Source: Amblyomma americanum | Taxonomy: Eukaryota > Arthropoda > Arachnida > Ixodida > Ixodidae | NCBI RefSeq assembly: GCF_052857255.1 | Contig: NC_135505.1 | Location: forward strand, 42,913,520 to 42,977,519 | Length of the DNA stretch: 64,000 nt | Direction of reading: 5' to 3' | Shown: positions 45,425 through 57,800 of the stretch, piece by piece | Layout of the letters: each line of letters opens with the position of its first letter | How positions within the stretch are numbered: position 1 is the stretch's first letter | Position numbers and translations under genes: made by a program | Notes under the pieces: model-generated | Databases searched by the model: none | Told to the model about the DNA's origin: nothing | Seen by the model: only the letters and a program-made list of their open reading frames with translations

Positions 45425-48404
45425 ATCATCATTATCAGCCTCACCGACACCCACTGCAGGGCAAAGGCCTCATGTCTTTCCAATTAACCCGGTCGTTTTT
45501 TGCCAGTTGCGAACACCCTATTCCTGCAAACTTCTTAATCACATCCGCCCACCTAACCTTCCGCCGCCACCTACTACGCTTGCCCTCTGTTGGAATCAAC
45601 TCCGTTACCCTCAAGGACCAGCGGTTACCTTGCCTTCGCATTACATGCCCTGCGAAAGCCAATTTCTTAATCTTGATTTCGGCTAGGATGTCATTAACAC
45701 GCGTTCTTTTCTCACCCACTCTGCCTGCTTCTGGTCTCTTAATGTTACACCTAAAAGTTTTCTTTCCATGGCTCGCAGCGTTGTCCTTAACTTAAGCTGA
45801 ACTCTTTTCGTTAGTCTCCACGTTTCTGCCCCGTAGGTGAGTACCGGTTAGATACAACTGTTGTACATTTCCCTCTTGAAGGAGATTGGTAAACTGCCAT
45901 TCATGATCTGAGAGAACCTGCCATATGCGCTCCACCCCATTCTCTTTCCCTTCCAGTTATTTCCATCTCATGATCCCGATCAGCTGTCACTACCTGTCCA
46001 GAGCAGATGTATTCTTTTACCACTTTTAGCTGCTACCAATTGTGAACTGCTGTTCTCTTGCTTGACTGTTGAGCATTAGTTTTTCTGCGTGTTAATTTTT
46101 AGACCAACCGTTCTGCTTTGTCTAACTAATTGATCGTAATTTGTAGTTCATCTCCTGAGTGACTCAGCAAGGCAATGTCATCAGGGAATCGCAAATTATT
46201 TAGGTATTCTCCATAAACTCATACCCGCAGTTTTTCCTTATTCAGGCCTCGGAATACCTCCTGTAAACAGGCGGTGAATAGCATTGGCGAGATCGTGTCT
46301 CCTTGCCTCACGCCCTTCTTTATTGGAATTTATTGCTGATATAAGGAGGACTATGATAGCTGTGCAGTTCCCATATATGCCTTCCAGTATTTTCACATAA
46401 GGCTATTCTACACTCTGATTCCGCTTTTGCTGTATGACTGCTGAGGTTTCCACTCAGTCAAATGCTTTCTCGTATATAATGAATGCTATATATAGGGACT
46501 AGTTATATTCTGCGCATTGCTCCAGCGCCTGATTGATAGTGTGAATAAGATATGCTGTTGACTATCCTTTCCGAAAGCCTGCCTGATCATTTGGTTGATT
46601 AATGTCTAAGGTTGCCCTGACTCTATAAGCGATTATCTTAAAAAATACCTTGTAGGCAACAAACAGGAAACTTGTCGCTCTATAATTTTTCATGTCCTTG
46701 GCGTTTCCTTTCTTGTGAATTAAATCTATATTTGCGTTTTTCCAAGCTTTTGGTGCGGGCGAGCTCATATAGCATTGCGTATACAGGGTGGCCAGTTTTT
46801 CTAGTATGATCTCCTCTCCGTTCTTCAACAAATCTGCTGTTACCTGATCCGCTGCCTTTCCCTTTTGCGTTGTACCTGCGGCGTTCATTTGTTTCTTTAC
46901 TGGCTGAATGACCTACTGCTGTGTGCTGTTGTGTCTACTATTAACGTTCTGATTAGATTGGCTACTGTATAGGTTTGTGTAGAACTATTAGGTTACGTTA
47001 ACATTTTTCATCAAAATTGATGATGACATTGTCCTCCTTGTCTCTTAACGCATCTGGTTTTTACCTATGACTAGTCTCCTCTTCACCGCGTTTAAGCTAC
47101 CTCCTTTCGTTAGAGCATGTCCGATTCCCTCCATATTAAACTCACTTATGTCGGCTAGCTTGCGTATGTTCTTTAATTTTGATTCTGTCTGTTGCGTTAG
47201 ACGCACTCAGGCTTTGACGTTTATTAATGAGATCTTTCTTCTCCTCAGATAGCTTGCCGGTATTCTGTCGAAGTGTCCTACCGCCTACTTCTACTGCGCA
47301 CTCCGTTATGATAGCTGCTAGATTATCGTTCATTGTATGAACATTAAGATCGCATTCCTGAGTTGGAGCTGAATGTCATCTCTGGAGCGATATCCTGAAT
47401 TCATCTATTTTTCCTCTTACCTTTTGCTCGTTAAGGGACTTCCTCTTCACTAGCTTCTTTTGTTCCCTCTTTAACTCAAGCCAATACGAGACCTTACCAT
47501 TCTATAGTCGCTATAACGCACCTTTGCGAAGACGTCCACATCATGAGCGATGCCAGGTTTAACGCATAGTATGAAGTCGATTTTATGTTTAGTTTCACCA
47601 TTGGGGCTCTTCCAGGTCCACTTCCTGTTCTCTTTTTTCCGGAAGAAGGTATTCATGATCCGTAAATTATTTATATCTGCGAACTCTGCTAATTGGTCTC
47701 CCCTGCCATTGCTAGAACCTATCCCATAGTCGCCTACAGCCTGGTCACCAGCCTGCTTCTTGCCCACCTTCGCATAGAATTCGCCCATCAGTAGAGTGTA
47801 CTGTAATTTTGCTTTGCTCACTGCCGATTCCACGTCTTTATAGTAGCTTTCAACAGTACAGTAATCATGATTGGATGTAGGCGCGAAGGCCTGCGCCACC
47901 TTCAGCTTGTACCACTTATTAAGCTCAATTGTGATAGCTGCCACCCTTTCGTTAATACTACAGAACTCCTCTAATTGCCAGCTATATCCTGATTAATGAG
48001 GAATCCCACACCTAGTTCTTGTCTATCCGCTAATCCCTGATAGCACAATATGTGCCCGTCCTTTAGCACTGTACACGTCTCACCTTTTCTTCTAACATTA
48101 CTAAGCCCTATGACACCCCATTTAATGCTCGGTAGTTCCTCGAACACCACTGCTAGGCTAGCCTCTATACATAAGGTTCTAGCGTTAAACGTGGCCATGT
48201 TCACATTCCAATGGTGGCCTCTCCGGAGCCTGAGACTGGGCCCTTAAACCTCCTAACACCATAGACGAAACGTTTCTTGTCCAAGTGTGCTGTTGCGTCA
48301 TTTTGTACATCAAGGGCTACCAAAAAGCCTAAACTGCCACCTGAGGATGAGCCACGAAAAGGCGCAAGAGAGTGAAAAATCAGACATGTTTTGACCGGCC
48401 GCAA
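45425..48404 (-). pseudogene. Nearly complete RTE-type LINE, minus
   Basis: Minus order: a leader near 48400, then the endonuclease start at 48204 (MATFNARTL, with the catalytic ISE changed to LSN). The endonuclease middle is 47944-47471, with MGEFYAKVG where GDFNAKVG is usual, and WTWKSPNGETKHKIDFIL. Reverse transcriptase has a 5' part at 46888-46562 (KAADQVTADLLKNGEE, AWKNANIDLIHKKGN) and a long decayed palm. The C-terminus at 45719-45441 is MGEKRTRVNDILAEIKIKKLAFAGHVMRRQGNRWSLRVTELIP. The 3' end is a TGATAATGATGATTATC tail at 45425-45441. About 3 kb is preserved, though it is inactive at both catalytic centres. It lies in the intron and reads in the same direction as the candidate gene. 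Confidence 0.9.
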
Positions 48405-48671
48405 CGAAAAATGAATTGAGGCCAGTAAAAAGCTCCGTCAGTATATTGCGTATGCTACTGCAGAAGTGACCTCTTGTGATTCTTACGGTAAATGTGGTAT
48501 CCAACCATAAACACTAGTCTAACTCCCTGACTGGTGATCTCTGTATTGATGCCATGGAGTGGTGGTGCCGCAAGCTACTGAAAGGACCGGTCCTTGCCTA
48601 CCCAGCTAATTTACTCGGTAGCGTTTTGATGCGCCGGAAAACTCGTACCTTGTTGACAGCTTTCAGTAATT

Positions 48672-48910
48672 CTGCCGCCGCAGTTGCTCTGTTTGTATAG
48701 CACTCGGCTGCTGACCCGAAAGACTCCAGTTCGATCCCGGCCGCGGTGGTTGAATTTGGATGGAGGCGAAATTCTAGAGGCCGGTGTACTGTGCGTTGTC
48801 AGTGCACGTTCAAGAACCCCAGGTGGTTGATATTTACGGAGCCCTTCACTACAGCGTATTTCATAGTCTGAGCCGCTTTGAGATGTTGACCCCCCCCAAA
48901 CCATAACCCA
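48672..48910 (+). mobile_element. tRNA-type SINE, module A
   Basis: A head with CTCTGTTTGTATAGCACTCGGC and a B box, AGTTCGATCCC. The body is GAATTTGGATGGAGGCGAAATTCTAGAGGCCGGTGTACTGTGC, then GTGCACGTTCAAGAACCCCAGGTGG. Module A ends CCGCTTTGAGATGTTGACCCCCCCCAAACCATAACCC, a complete 3' end. Confidence 0.9.
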
Positions 48911-48994
48911 CAAACCAGTTTTGCAGTAACAATATATGAAAGAAGCCTTGTTGCAAGGACGATTAGATACCAAGGACATAGCGACTTTTTAGTA

Positions 48995-49205
48995 AAGGAA
49001 ATGGCGTTTTAACTGTATCATTACTCGATGGACTCCGCAAAGGCACCGTGAAGAAAGGGAGGAAGGTGGGAGTAAATGTTGCAGAAAGAAAGATGTGTTG
49101 TAGTGGTGGGCTCCTGAAACATATAGACCCTGTGGATCTTTATCATGCACTGGCAACGCGCAGCACAAGGGCGGATTTTAAGTTTCGCCGGCACCGAAAC
49201 GCTCT
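48995..49205 (-). mobile_element. tRNA-type SINE, module B, minus, degraded
   Basis: The inverted order is: GTAAAGGAAATGGCGTTTTAACTG, CGATGGACTCCGCAAAGGCACCGTG, a purine-rich tract, CCCTGTGGATCTTTATCATGCACTGG, GCACAAGGGCGG and TTTCGCCGGCACCGAAACG. It reaches into the shared body, but the tRNA head is gone. Confidence 0.75.
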
Positions 49206-52200
49206 TGTCGAGTTCAGGGCCTAAAAGCTAGAGAAGCCGCTAAATGATGATGCATGGTATTTGTGGTTCCTCCATTGAGACAAGATGGCAAAGAACGTAT
49301 GCCGTTGTATTGCAATACTTCGCAGAGTTCGATGGCGCTTCAATCAGCCACCAATGCCATTTTTTCTAAATTATTTTCCTGGACCAGAAGGCCCAATCTA
49401 AATACGAACCACATTAATTGCTAACACCGACGAGCACATATGACTGCTTTGAAAATATAGGCTAGCCGCTTTTTGAGCTTGGCGCTCTGAATACTTGCAG
49501 GCCTAAATACTTAGCACGAAGATATGAATAAAAGTATGGTTTTTTGTCATTTGACGTGGAAGAGGCTAGGAAATGATATGAATTCTTTATTCTGTTCCAT
49601 TCCACAAAGATACTTGTGTAGCGGCTTTATACTCAATTTATGGCTTCAACCCACTGCTTATGAATTATCTAAGAACACACCTCGCGGCTAAATGCTCCTA
49701 GAAAACTCTTCCTAGAAAAGGGCAACCTCATTTTTTCGCGCATTTGACGTGAAGATGCGATTAGAAATTCGTGGTTATAATAAAAGTGGCCAATTCGTAA
49801 AAAGATTCACAATAGCAGAAACGCACCGAGGGCCCAGATGTAAAGCTCAATTGATAGTCACCAACAAATGTTTATAGCATGTTTTTATGCGCAGCGGATT
49901 GATAGCTGCTTTGCTTTCCTTACGGCTAGCAGTAAATAAAAAAAATAATGCGCTACTGGTTTTCTTATTCAATATTTATACTGGCGTAGTTCTTGTCAAC
50001 GTTAAAAGTATTAAATTTGTTCAATGTGCACGCTGAATCTCTATCATCCTGTTCTCACCCGTGCATTTACAGGACAAAGGCAGCTACTCCTTCCTTGTAC
50101 GATGCTTATATATTTACACCACAAGAAGCAGAAGACTGTCGCACGCAGCTTTGATGAGAAGGAATGGCGAATAATTAGTAAAGTATTGAAATACGCGTGA
50201 TTCTATCTGTCCTGAACAGAGCAGGTACGAGGTGACGTCGCCATATTCTATTCACCTTTTGACTATATGGCCTCATAGATGTCCACGAATTGACTTTTGC
50301 ATGCATTGCTAATGTTTACTTTCACATGTTTTGCGTACAGGTGCTTTCGAGGGAACTGTGCCAGCCGGTTCACGTGGCAGGCCAATAAAGACAAGTTGAA
50401 TATAAAGAAACGGTGCACATCGGGGAGGGGGGCGGGGCATGATGGGCAAATAAGTATTCAGTAAGAGAGCATATACCGGAGATATTGCTCGGCTGAGAAA
50501 TCGCAACAAGGTTTTAGACTTCTAAGGCGACTGAACTTGGCTTGTTGGTGTACTACTGCTGATTGTGTTTCGTTTTCTTTCACAAGACACAACGACAAAG
50601 AGACAAATAGATGGTTCAGTACCTGGCTATTGCTTTCATATCCTTCTGCCTCGGCACCTTTTGCATGTGTCTTTTCCTTGGCAGACCCAAACGATCTCAG
50701 CAATTTCAGACTGCTTTTTTTGGTGAGCCCTATAAATTCAGCGGCATTTCGAGATCGTCGAGTTTTTCACTACTTTTACCAATAGTGGGTTTGCTGGTGG
50801 CTGTGAACCAAGGAAGCGCATTCTTGTAGGCTCTGGAAAATATTAACTGGATAGCAAATTTTTACTGCGCTAGCAGTAAGACCTATACACAGCGATTTCT
50901 CCTATCTTTGCTGAATCCAGCCTAAGCGAACATAAAAATAAAATAAAATCTTTAAGGCCGCAAGTGGGTTTCACCGCGAGCTTGACGCATGATGACCTTA
51001 GCTGTTTTATGCCATAAAACACAACACAACGCAATTGGGTTTAGAACGCGCCTCGGCACGAACAAATCAGCTACGCTAGCCACAGCATTACACCACGACG
51101 CCATCGGCGCTGGCTTTTTTGTTCTTGCACGCAAATAAATCTCTCTGATTATCCGAACACATTAAATAGACTGATGCAATTCCACGATACTGACACACGT
51201 TCTCATGCCTTCATAAACTTTGATCACTCCCTCATATCAAAACAACTGGCGACATATACACGCGTCCAGAACCGTCAATCATTCCATCCAAGACGCCCTT
51301 CCTAAACGCTTGACAGGACTCATCCTAAACGCCCGGCAGCAAAGCGCACTATTCGGTAAACAGAAACTTAGTTTAGTGAGTCGGTTCTGCATGGTGATCC
51401 GTCATGCGGCTCTGCCACATCGTAAAAAGTCGATTCGCAATAAAACATCACACGGAATCTCGGAGCTCCTCAATGCACACAGAAAACTTGTAGAGTAAGG
51501 CGAAGTCCTTCATTTTAAATTGTCCAGTGCACTATGTGTCAGAAAAACACTCCATCACGGCGCAACACTAAGTATAGCGATCGATCGTGTCTGGTTGTTG
51601 GCACAAGTGGCAGTTCACTGAAACTGACAAAAAGTCTCATTGGCACGAAGCTATTCCTGGACCGATTGAGTTAAAGTGAAGACGTTTAAAAAAGGTTTCT
51701 CCAGCAGACTTAATACACAGCAGTGAATACAGTGATGTGATAATTCAGTTTGCCTAATATACACTTTGTTTCGGAAGCTAAAATTTGTCAACGAGCTTTA
51801 TGGGCTCACCATGTCAGGAATTTTTCACAATTTGAATAAATGTTTAAAATTATATTAAGCGACAATTCGTTCCCACAGCAAAAATAATTCAAGAACGTCT
51901 TTCTGCACTGCGTGAGGTTAAAGTTTATGTTTTTTATTAAAAATTGAGGCAACAGTTTCAAGAATGCCTTTTGACGAAAACATCAAGTGTCAGTGCATAT
52001 ATATATTTGTTTATTTTATTTAGATCATACTGTTAGCTTCCTCAGAGGCTGTTAGAGGAAAGGGCGAAATTGAAGCCCAAAAAATACAGGAATAAATGCA
52101 GGCATAGAGACTTAAAATATTGGGAAACGACATTGCCTCTACACAGCAAAACAACATTTCGAGTGCCAAGGCTAAAGTACATTCTAGGAAGCATTCATGT

Positions 52201-52499
52201 TTGAAATAAAAAGGTACAATTATGGCACAATTGCACAAGGCGAACTGCGAAACAAAACAGTTTCTAGCAAATACTCAAACAATAAAAATTCCACGAATGA
52301 AAATTCTATAAGAAAATACCTTACAAGAATCAAGAAGGACGAGCTATACTTAGCCTGGACAGAAAATCATTTAGTGGCGGGCTGCTGACTATATTTTTTG
52401 TAAATGCGTTTTTTTACTGACTGCATACGGGAAATAAGAATACCTAAAGGTGTCACAACGAATTCTAAAGTCCTAAATGTTCAGAATATTTTGTGCGTG
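49206..52499. other. Anonymous intronic sequence, no gene recognised
   Basis: Low-complexity and AT-rich. Frames at 50537-50829 and 51220-51498 have no motif I recognise. No element domain was found. Confidence 0.5.
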
Positions 52500-53260
52500 T
52501 TTCTTGTTAATGAAGGACACAGGTATTCGTCTACGTTTATTTTAAGGGCTCCAGTCTAAAGGAGGCAGACAAACTTCAGTAAGAATCGGGCTCAACTACT
52601 GGTAGTATAAATACAAGCTTGATTAAGGAGATCGCTTGGAGAGTCGTTTTTTCTATACTTATCATAAATAAATCGAGCTGCCCTCCTCTGGACACCCTCT
52701 AGCTTTCATATTAGTTGTTTTGTGTATGGAAACCAGCAGATAATGTATTCATGTATCGAGCCAGTAACTTAGTAGTAGGGGATAGAGACTAGATAGATCG
52801 CCTGAGAGAGAAAGCGCTGTAAGAGATTTATTCGTTATGTAAGATACCTGCTCGCTCCGCTTTAGATCAGAAGACAGTACAAAACCGAGGTGTTTATACT
52901 CATCTACCTATTTTTACTCTCTTTGATCAATTTAATAAGAGAATTTCTCGGGCACCTTCTTCCTTGTCACATTTTTCATGTAGCTACTGTTTTCTCTATA
53001 TTAATGGTGATCTGCCAGTCTTGACAGAAGTCTGTTATATAAATAAATGCAATCTTTAGAAGGATGTCGTCGTTGTGGCCCTTAATTTCTTTACCAATAA
53101 TGTAGTCATCTTCAAACATGCAAACCGCGGCGTCTCTGTTATGCGATATATCATTACGTAGGAGAGGAAAATTCGAGCTGCTAGAACATTACCCTGAAGC
53201 ATCGCGGAGGAGACTTCAACCTAGTTCTACGATTGACCTTCACACTGAAGAAATTGGTGC
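52500..53260 (-). pseudogene. CR1/L2-type LINE, reverse transcriptase end
   Basis: In minus order: a degraded GVPQGSVL block (SAMLQGNVLAARIFLSYV), an eroded FADD region (FACLKMTTLL), a WQITIN-type segment, EYKHLGFVL, and the diagnostic terminal segment VQRRAARFIYDKYRKNDSPSDL at about 52690-52625. Many frameshifts. It is a different LINE lineage from the I-type and RTE copies and belongs with the plus-strand copy at 37 kb only at clade level. Confidence 0.75.
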
Positions 53261-53489
53261 CGACATGAGCGATAATATTTTATCCAGTTTGTAATTACAT
53301 TTGTTCCTCGACAGTTATTAAGTTTATGTTTTAATTCCTACAGTAACCTTTTCCTGCGATGCGTGCTTAACTCCGTCGAAGTATAGAGTCCAGGAAGATG
53401 TCAATGTACGTCGTGTCCATGTAATGCCTACAATGTAATGCTGGTGTTCTAGAAACTTCCATGCTTTTGCATTCCTGCACGTAGGCAGA

Positions 53490-54065
53490 CTTAGGTGCAA
53501 CCAGAATTTTTCCTCTCATGATACAGATCTGTAGTCACCACCTGCACGTATCCCCTTATCCCTTTCACCCCTCGCTACCAACTGTACACTAGTGTTCCCT
53601 TGCTTTAGTGTTGAACAATATTTCAGTTTTCTGTTTAGTATTTTTAGATCCACCCTTCTGTTCTGCCTTCTAATTCGTATACGATGCTTCGCAGTTGAGC
53701 CGCTGAGTGATGTAGCGAGGCAATGTCATCAGAGAATCGCAGATTATTTGATATTCTCCATTAACCCTTATTTACTGCTGTTTCCAAAATCCAAGCCTCT
53801 GAATACCTCTTGTAAACAAGCAGTAATTAGCATTGGAGAGACCTTATAGCTCCGCCTGACACCTCTCCTTAATAAAATTTTATTGCTGACTTTATGACGG
53901 ACTGTGGTCGGTGCGGAGCCATTACAGATATATTCGAGCATTTTTCATAAGGCACATCTAAACCCTGATTCCGTAATGTCTGCATGACTGCTGATGTATC
54001 TACTTACTCAGAAGCTTCCTTGTAATCTGGGAAGACTATATACACGTTTAACGCTTTATTCACGA
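53490..54065 (-). pseudogene. RTE-type LINE, central RT fragment
   Basis: The plus strand aligns by eye with 46010-46470, for example GAGGCAATGTCATCAG.GAATCGCA.ATTATTT, CCTCTTGTAAACA.GC.GT.A.TAGCATTGG, and TCTGCATGACTGCTGA. It is therefore a second, more diverged inverted copy of the same RTE family, covering the palm region only. Confidence 0.8.
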
Positions 54066-54560
54066 CCCGAAATATTCATTAACTTCAACGAGTTGTCTAG
54101 AAGAACGTTAATAAATACTTGATTTCAATAGATTTAAAAAAAAACCTCTTCCCCCTCATAGGTCATACGTGTTGTATCTGGGAAATTCGTTGAAGTGTAA
54201 CTATCCCTGCTACTATTGCTAACCTTAATAACAGGATGAGCCTTTACACAAAGTACGACACTGATTTCAAGTGGTATTGTAACAAAGCGGTTCCTACTGC
54301 AGGTATTTTGCTTTTCCTCAAAGACATTAAACGGAAACCGCTCCTCAATTTATTTTCTCGTCGTTTCTACTGTGTTCTACCTAACTGCTTCCTTGAATCC
54401 ATTGAGATTATTTGATATGTTTGCTCCAAATACTTTTTCCAGCAATCAATCATTCTGGTAGAATTGTAATTAATTGTAGGCGTGTGTGAGTGGGGCACGG
54501 GAGGGTATGACGGTGGAGGAGGTAGGTAAATCATGCATCTCTTACACCCGCAGTAACTTG
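54066..54560. other. Proximal intron of the candidate gene
   Basis: No other element was recognised. Minus frames here begin inside exon 1 and run through its donor site, so they are not separate genes. Confidence 0.5.
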
Positions 54561-54567
54561 TACTCAC

Positions 54568-54791
54568 TTGTCGCAGTTTTTGCAGTTGGCGAGAATCATG
54601 CGGCCGTAGGCGAATCCAAGCTGCGTTGCAGCACACCTTCCATTATAGCTCAGCAGCAAGGACCGATGTCTATTTAAACAATTTGTCCAAGACGAAAGGC
54701 TTCTCCTGACTGTTCGATGCTCTTCACCATTCTGCGCTGCCCGCGTGCAGACCACGAGCAAAAGCAAGAAAGTCATCTTGACGCGCCCCAT
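54568..54791 (-). CDS. Exon 1 of candidate secreted cysteine-rich protein
   Basis: The ATG at 54791-54789 follows a short leader. Residues 1-20 (MGRVKMTFLLLLVVCTRAAQ) form a signal peptide. The mature start is NGEEHRTVRRSLSSWTNC, and cysteines at about 38, 53, 70 and 73 follow (ILANCKNCD at the end). The frame stops a few bases later, but GTGAGT at 54567-54562 is a perfect splice donor. Splicing there leaves two bases of a lysine codon, which exon 2 at 40851 completes. The combined product would be 161 residues, of which 141 are mature with ten cysteines, enough for five disulphides. I favour this ATG over the in-frame upstream GTG because it directly precedes the signal peptide. Confidence 0.65.
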
Positions 54792-54837
54792 GTTCAGCGC
54801 AATTTTGAGACACACGCTTGCTTAACGCAGCCCGGGC

Positions 54838-54846
54838 CTTTATATA
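54838..54846 (-). promoter_or_regulatory. TATA box of the candidate gene
   Basis: The minus strand reads TATATAAAG here, 47 bases upstream of the ATG, which leaves room for a start site near 54810-54815 and a very short leader. This is a canonical core promoter for an abundantly expressed secreted protein. Confidence 0.7.
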
Positions 54847-54849
54847 CTG

Positions 54850-57800
54850 ACACGCCGCGCATATAATTTAAAATAAGTGTAAGACAAAGGGCCCTGAAAA
54901 GACGTATTTTTTGTTTCATACGCGTATTCGGAATAACCCTGGGTTTAACGGGATAAAATTGCGCCGGACGTCCTTCTGTAAAGGAACCTCGAGAGCGCAG
55001 AGTGGAGGGAGAGAGAGTGTGTCAAAGGGAAACGGCGTTTCAAGAAGCGACAGAGATTTTCCGTTACAGCTCCACAAACAATGAGGTCATGTGGAAAATC
55101 CCGCTTTGTACCGCAGACTAGAGTGTCGTTACTTTAAACTCTGAAGAATCAGTCCCTTATATTCTGCGATAAAGAAGAATCGGAATAAATGTAGAATGCG
55201 GGGTGGAAGTAGACTGCCGTGAAATGTGGAAGCTACAGATTACGCATGCTTTTATTGTACCGTTCTTTTTCGCAGTAAAGTTATTTTCAACAATTTTTGG
55301 ATGTAAAAAAAAACAGTCTTCGAGCTTTTTGAGAATAATTATTAGTGAGAACATGTAATGATTCAAAATAGAGAAATCTAATCAGAAGCAGATATGAAAT
55401 AGCTTCAAGCCGGGCCTGCCAGTGTATATTAAGTACAGTAAATATCTGAAATTGAATATTTGTCGTTCTAACTCCTCAATTGATAACCACAATCGCAACT
55501 ACGATGCGAAAGCGCGCGACCAAACGTGCTATCGCGTTTTGTTCCGGCGCTAACCACGGAGAAAAAATGCATTTCAATTATCAGAATGCACAAAAACCAG
55601 ACAGGCCAATTTTAATTTTGTATAACTACTCCGCTTTCTCTTATATCAAGCGGAATCAAGTAAACGGCATTATATGTTGTGCCAACGGCAAAGCGCATGC
55701 GCACGCTGTGTAGCACAACCACCTCTTCATTATGATACGCATAAGCGTTATATGGTTTCGTTGATTTTGACCATCAAAACGTTTGGAGCCACAGACGACG
55801 GCGTTTGGATATCTCCTTATGAAATGGAAATTGCTGACTGGCAGGGATGCGGACTTACGCGAAGGTATCCTCGTTCAAAGAGCGCATTTTTCCTGCCTGC
55901 TGCACTGATTCAAAGGGTTAACACGATGGGAGACGAGTCAGTCGCCCTCCACTGTATCCTTCTTCGAAAAGGTCAGGGCAACCACCCCCTAATCTGAGTG
56001 CAACTGAAGCACCATGCTCCATTGTGCCTTTTCATCAACTTCCCTCTTATACAGATAAAGAGACAATTCTACGATCCCGTTTTGAACAAGATAACAAGAT
56101 TGCCCTCAATGAACAAGTGTTTTCGGTTCAAAAACTGCAGTTGGCACTCAGTATTCGTCGAGTTGTTCATCAGGCCCATGTAGTGTTAGCTTGGCCACAC
56201 GGTGCGAAATTGCCTATTTCTTCCCCAGGAAATTCGGAAGGCGATATACAAGCATAGATGCTTTTCTGCGTCGGCTGCAGAGACGTCATAACCGACGATG
56301 TTCACGCGCGCCGACGCTCATGATCCCCACTGTATGAAAGCTCTATGGCTTGTTGAATTTCGTCGTATTTTTCAGCGTTTTATTTGCTTTCACATCTATA
56401 GCTACTTTTGTATGCGCAGTCTATGTGTCATTTATTCTGCACCTAATTTCATTTATTTATGACCTGCATTTGTGCCGCCAGTTTTACCTTTTTCTTTATA
56501 GGGTTCTTTAAGAAACTTAGCCGGTGACAGTGTCCTTAGGAAATACATGGGAAGTTTCAGAAGGTACAGCGGGTGAAAATATGGTTAAATTTTCGTGAGG
56601 TTTGAGGCAGCGTTTTCTTCGTTAGTGAACGAAGCAAATGTTGTGAACAGATTTTATTTCTCAAGTTTCATTTTTTTATTAGAGGTAAATATCCTTAAAA
56701 CCTGTGCTTTGAGTTATGTCGCTCATTAGTGCCATCTCGTAAAAGCTAAGCTAAATATAAAAACACTTCCTCCCTCTTTCTTTTTTGATTGTTAAGCCCC
56801 AATTTTCATCCATACCGAACCTAGTTTTCGTGTTTTATAGGCTGGGAGAGCTTTAGCTGTATTTCTGCAGGGATTTGGAATTCGCACCAATTTTAAGGTG
56901 CGATTTGGCTGCATATGGCGTCAGCCTATTTTGTCGCTAATACAATCTACCACCAACGCCTTGCTTGCCTGTGTTTGAGCGTGCAGGTTTTGCCCACAAC
57001 TTCACAAACCTAACTTTTTACATTGCTTTTTGTTGCTTGGGCTGCATTTCTCAAGCATCTGTGCTCTTCTTTTTGCTATTAAAAGCGAAATAAGATTAGA
57101 AGCGGCACCCAGAAGCTACCCCTGTTCGCACCAAAACACAGGTGACACAAAGGCAGATGACCCCCCATTCGGGACGATGTTGTAGAAGGGAATTTTTCCT
57201 TCCCCAACGCAGGGGCAAAATGGCTCCAGTGGCGTTTACGTGAACCCGACAACACCGAGCTCAGTTGAGTTGTCGGGTTGAAATTCGGTTACTGGGGTCA
57301 AGCAAACGCGCGCTGAGTCGGGAAGGGAGACGACGGGTCGGGTCCAGTCATTTCCACCGCAAGGGACGATGGCATGTAGGACAAACTGCTCGCTTCCTTA
57401 ACGATCACTTTCGTGAGCTTATATAATAGCCACACAATTAATAAGAATGGAGAAAACGGAGAACTAGTAAGCATGGCAACGCATATACAAATTCAGGCCG
57501 TTCCAAGATAAGTGTTGTTAGGAATAGCAAGGACAAGCGCACTCGTTAAATAATCGAAGCAGTGTAAGAGCTTGTGTAAGCACCCTTCTGCCAAACTTTC
57601 TAAAAGGGAAATCGCCTACCTGCTTTCTCGCTGATTTTCGCATATGTTGTGATGACACGGCAATGCTGTATGCATAAATTGTAAATTTTTTCATAATTCG
57701 AAGTTGGCACTGTGCATGTCCACTTATACTCCGAGCCCTTATCTGGTTGCGCTATGCTCTGTAGGTTAGGCTGACTCAACTCTACCCTGCCCGGATGAGC

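Noticed and set aside
45441..45719. Host endonuclease or craniofacial-protein-like gene
   Set aside because: The HVMRRQGNRWSLRVTE segment is the C-terminus of RTE elements and is followed by the RTE tail.
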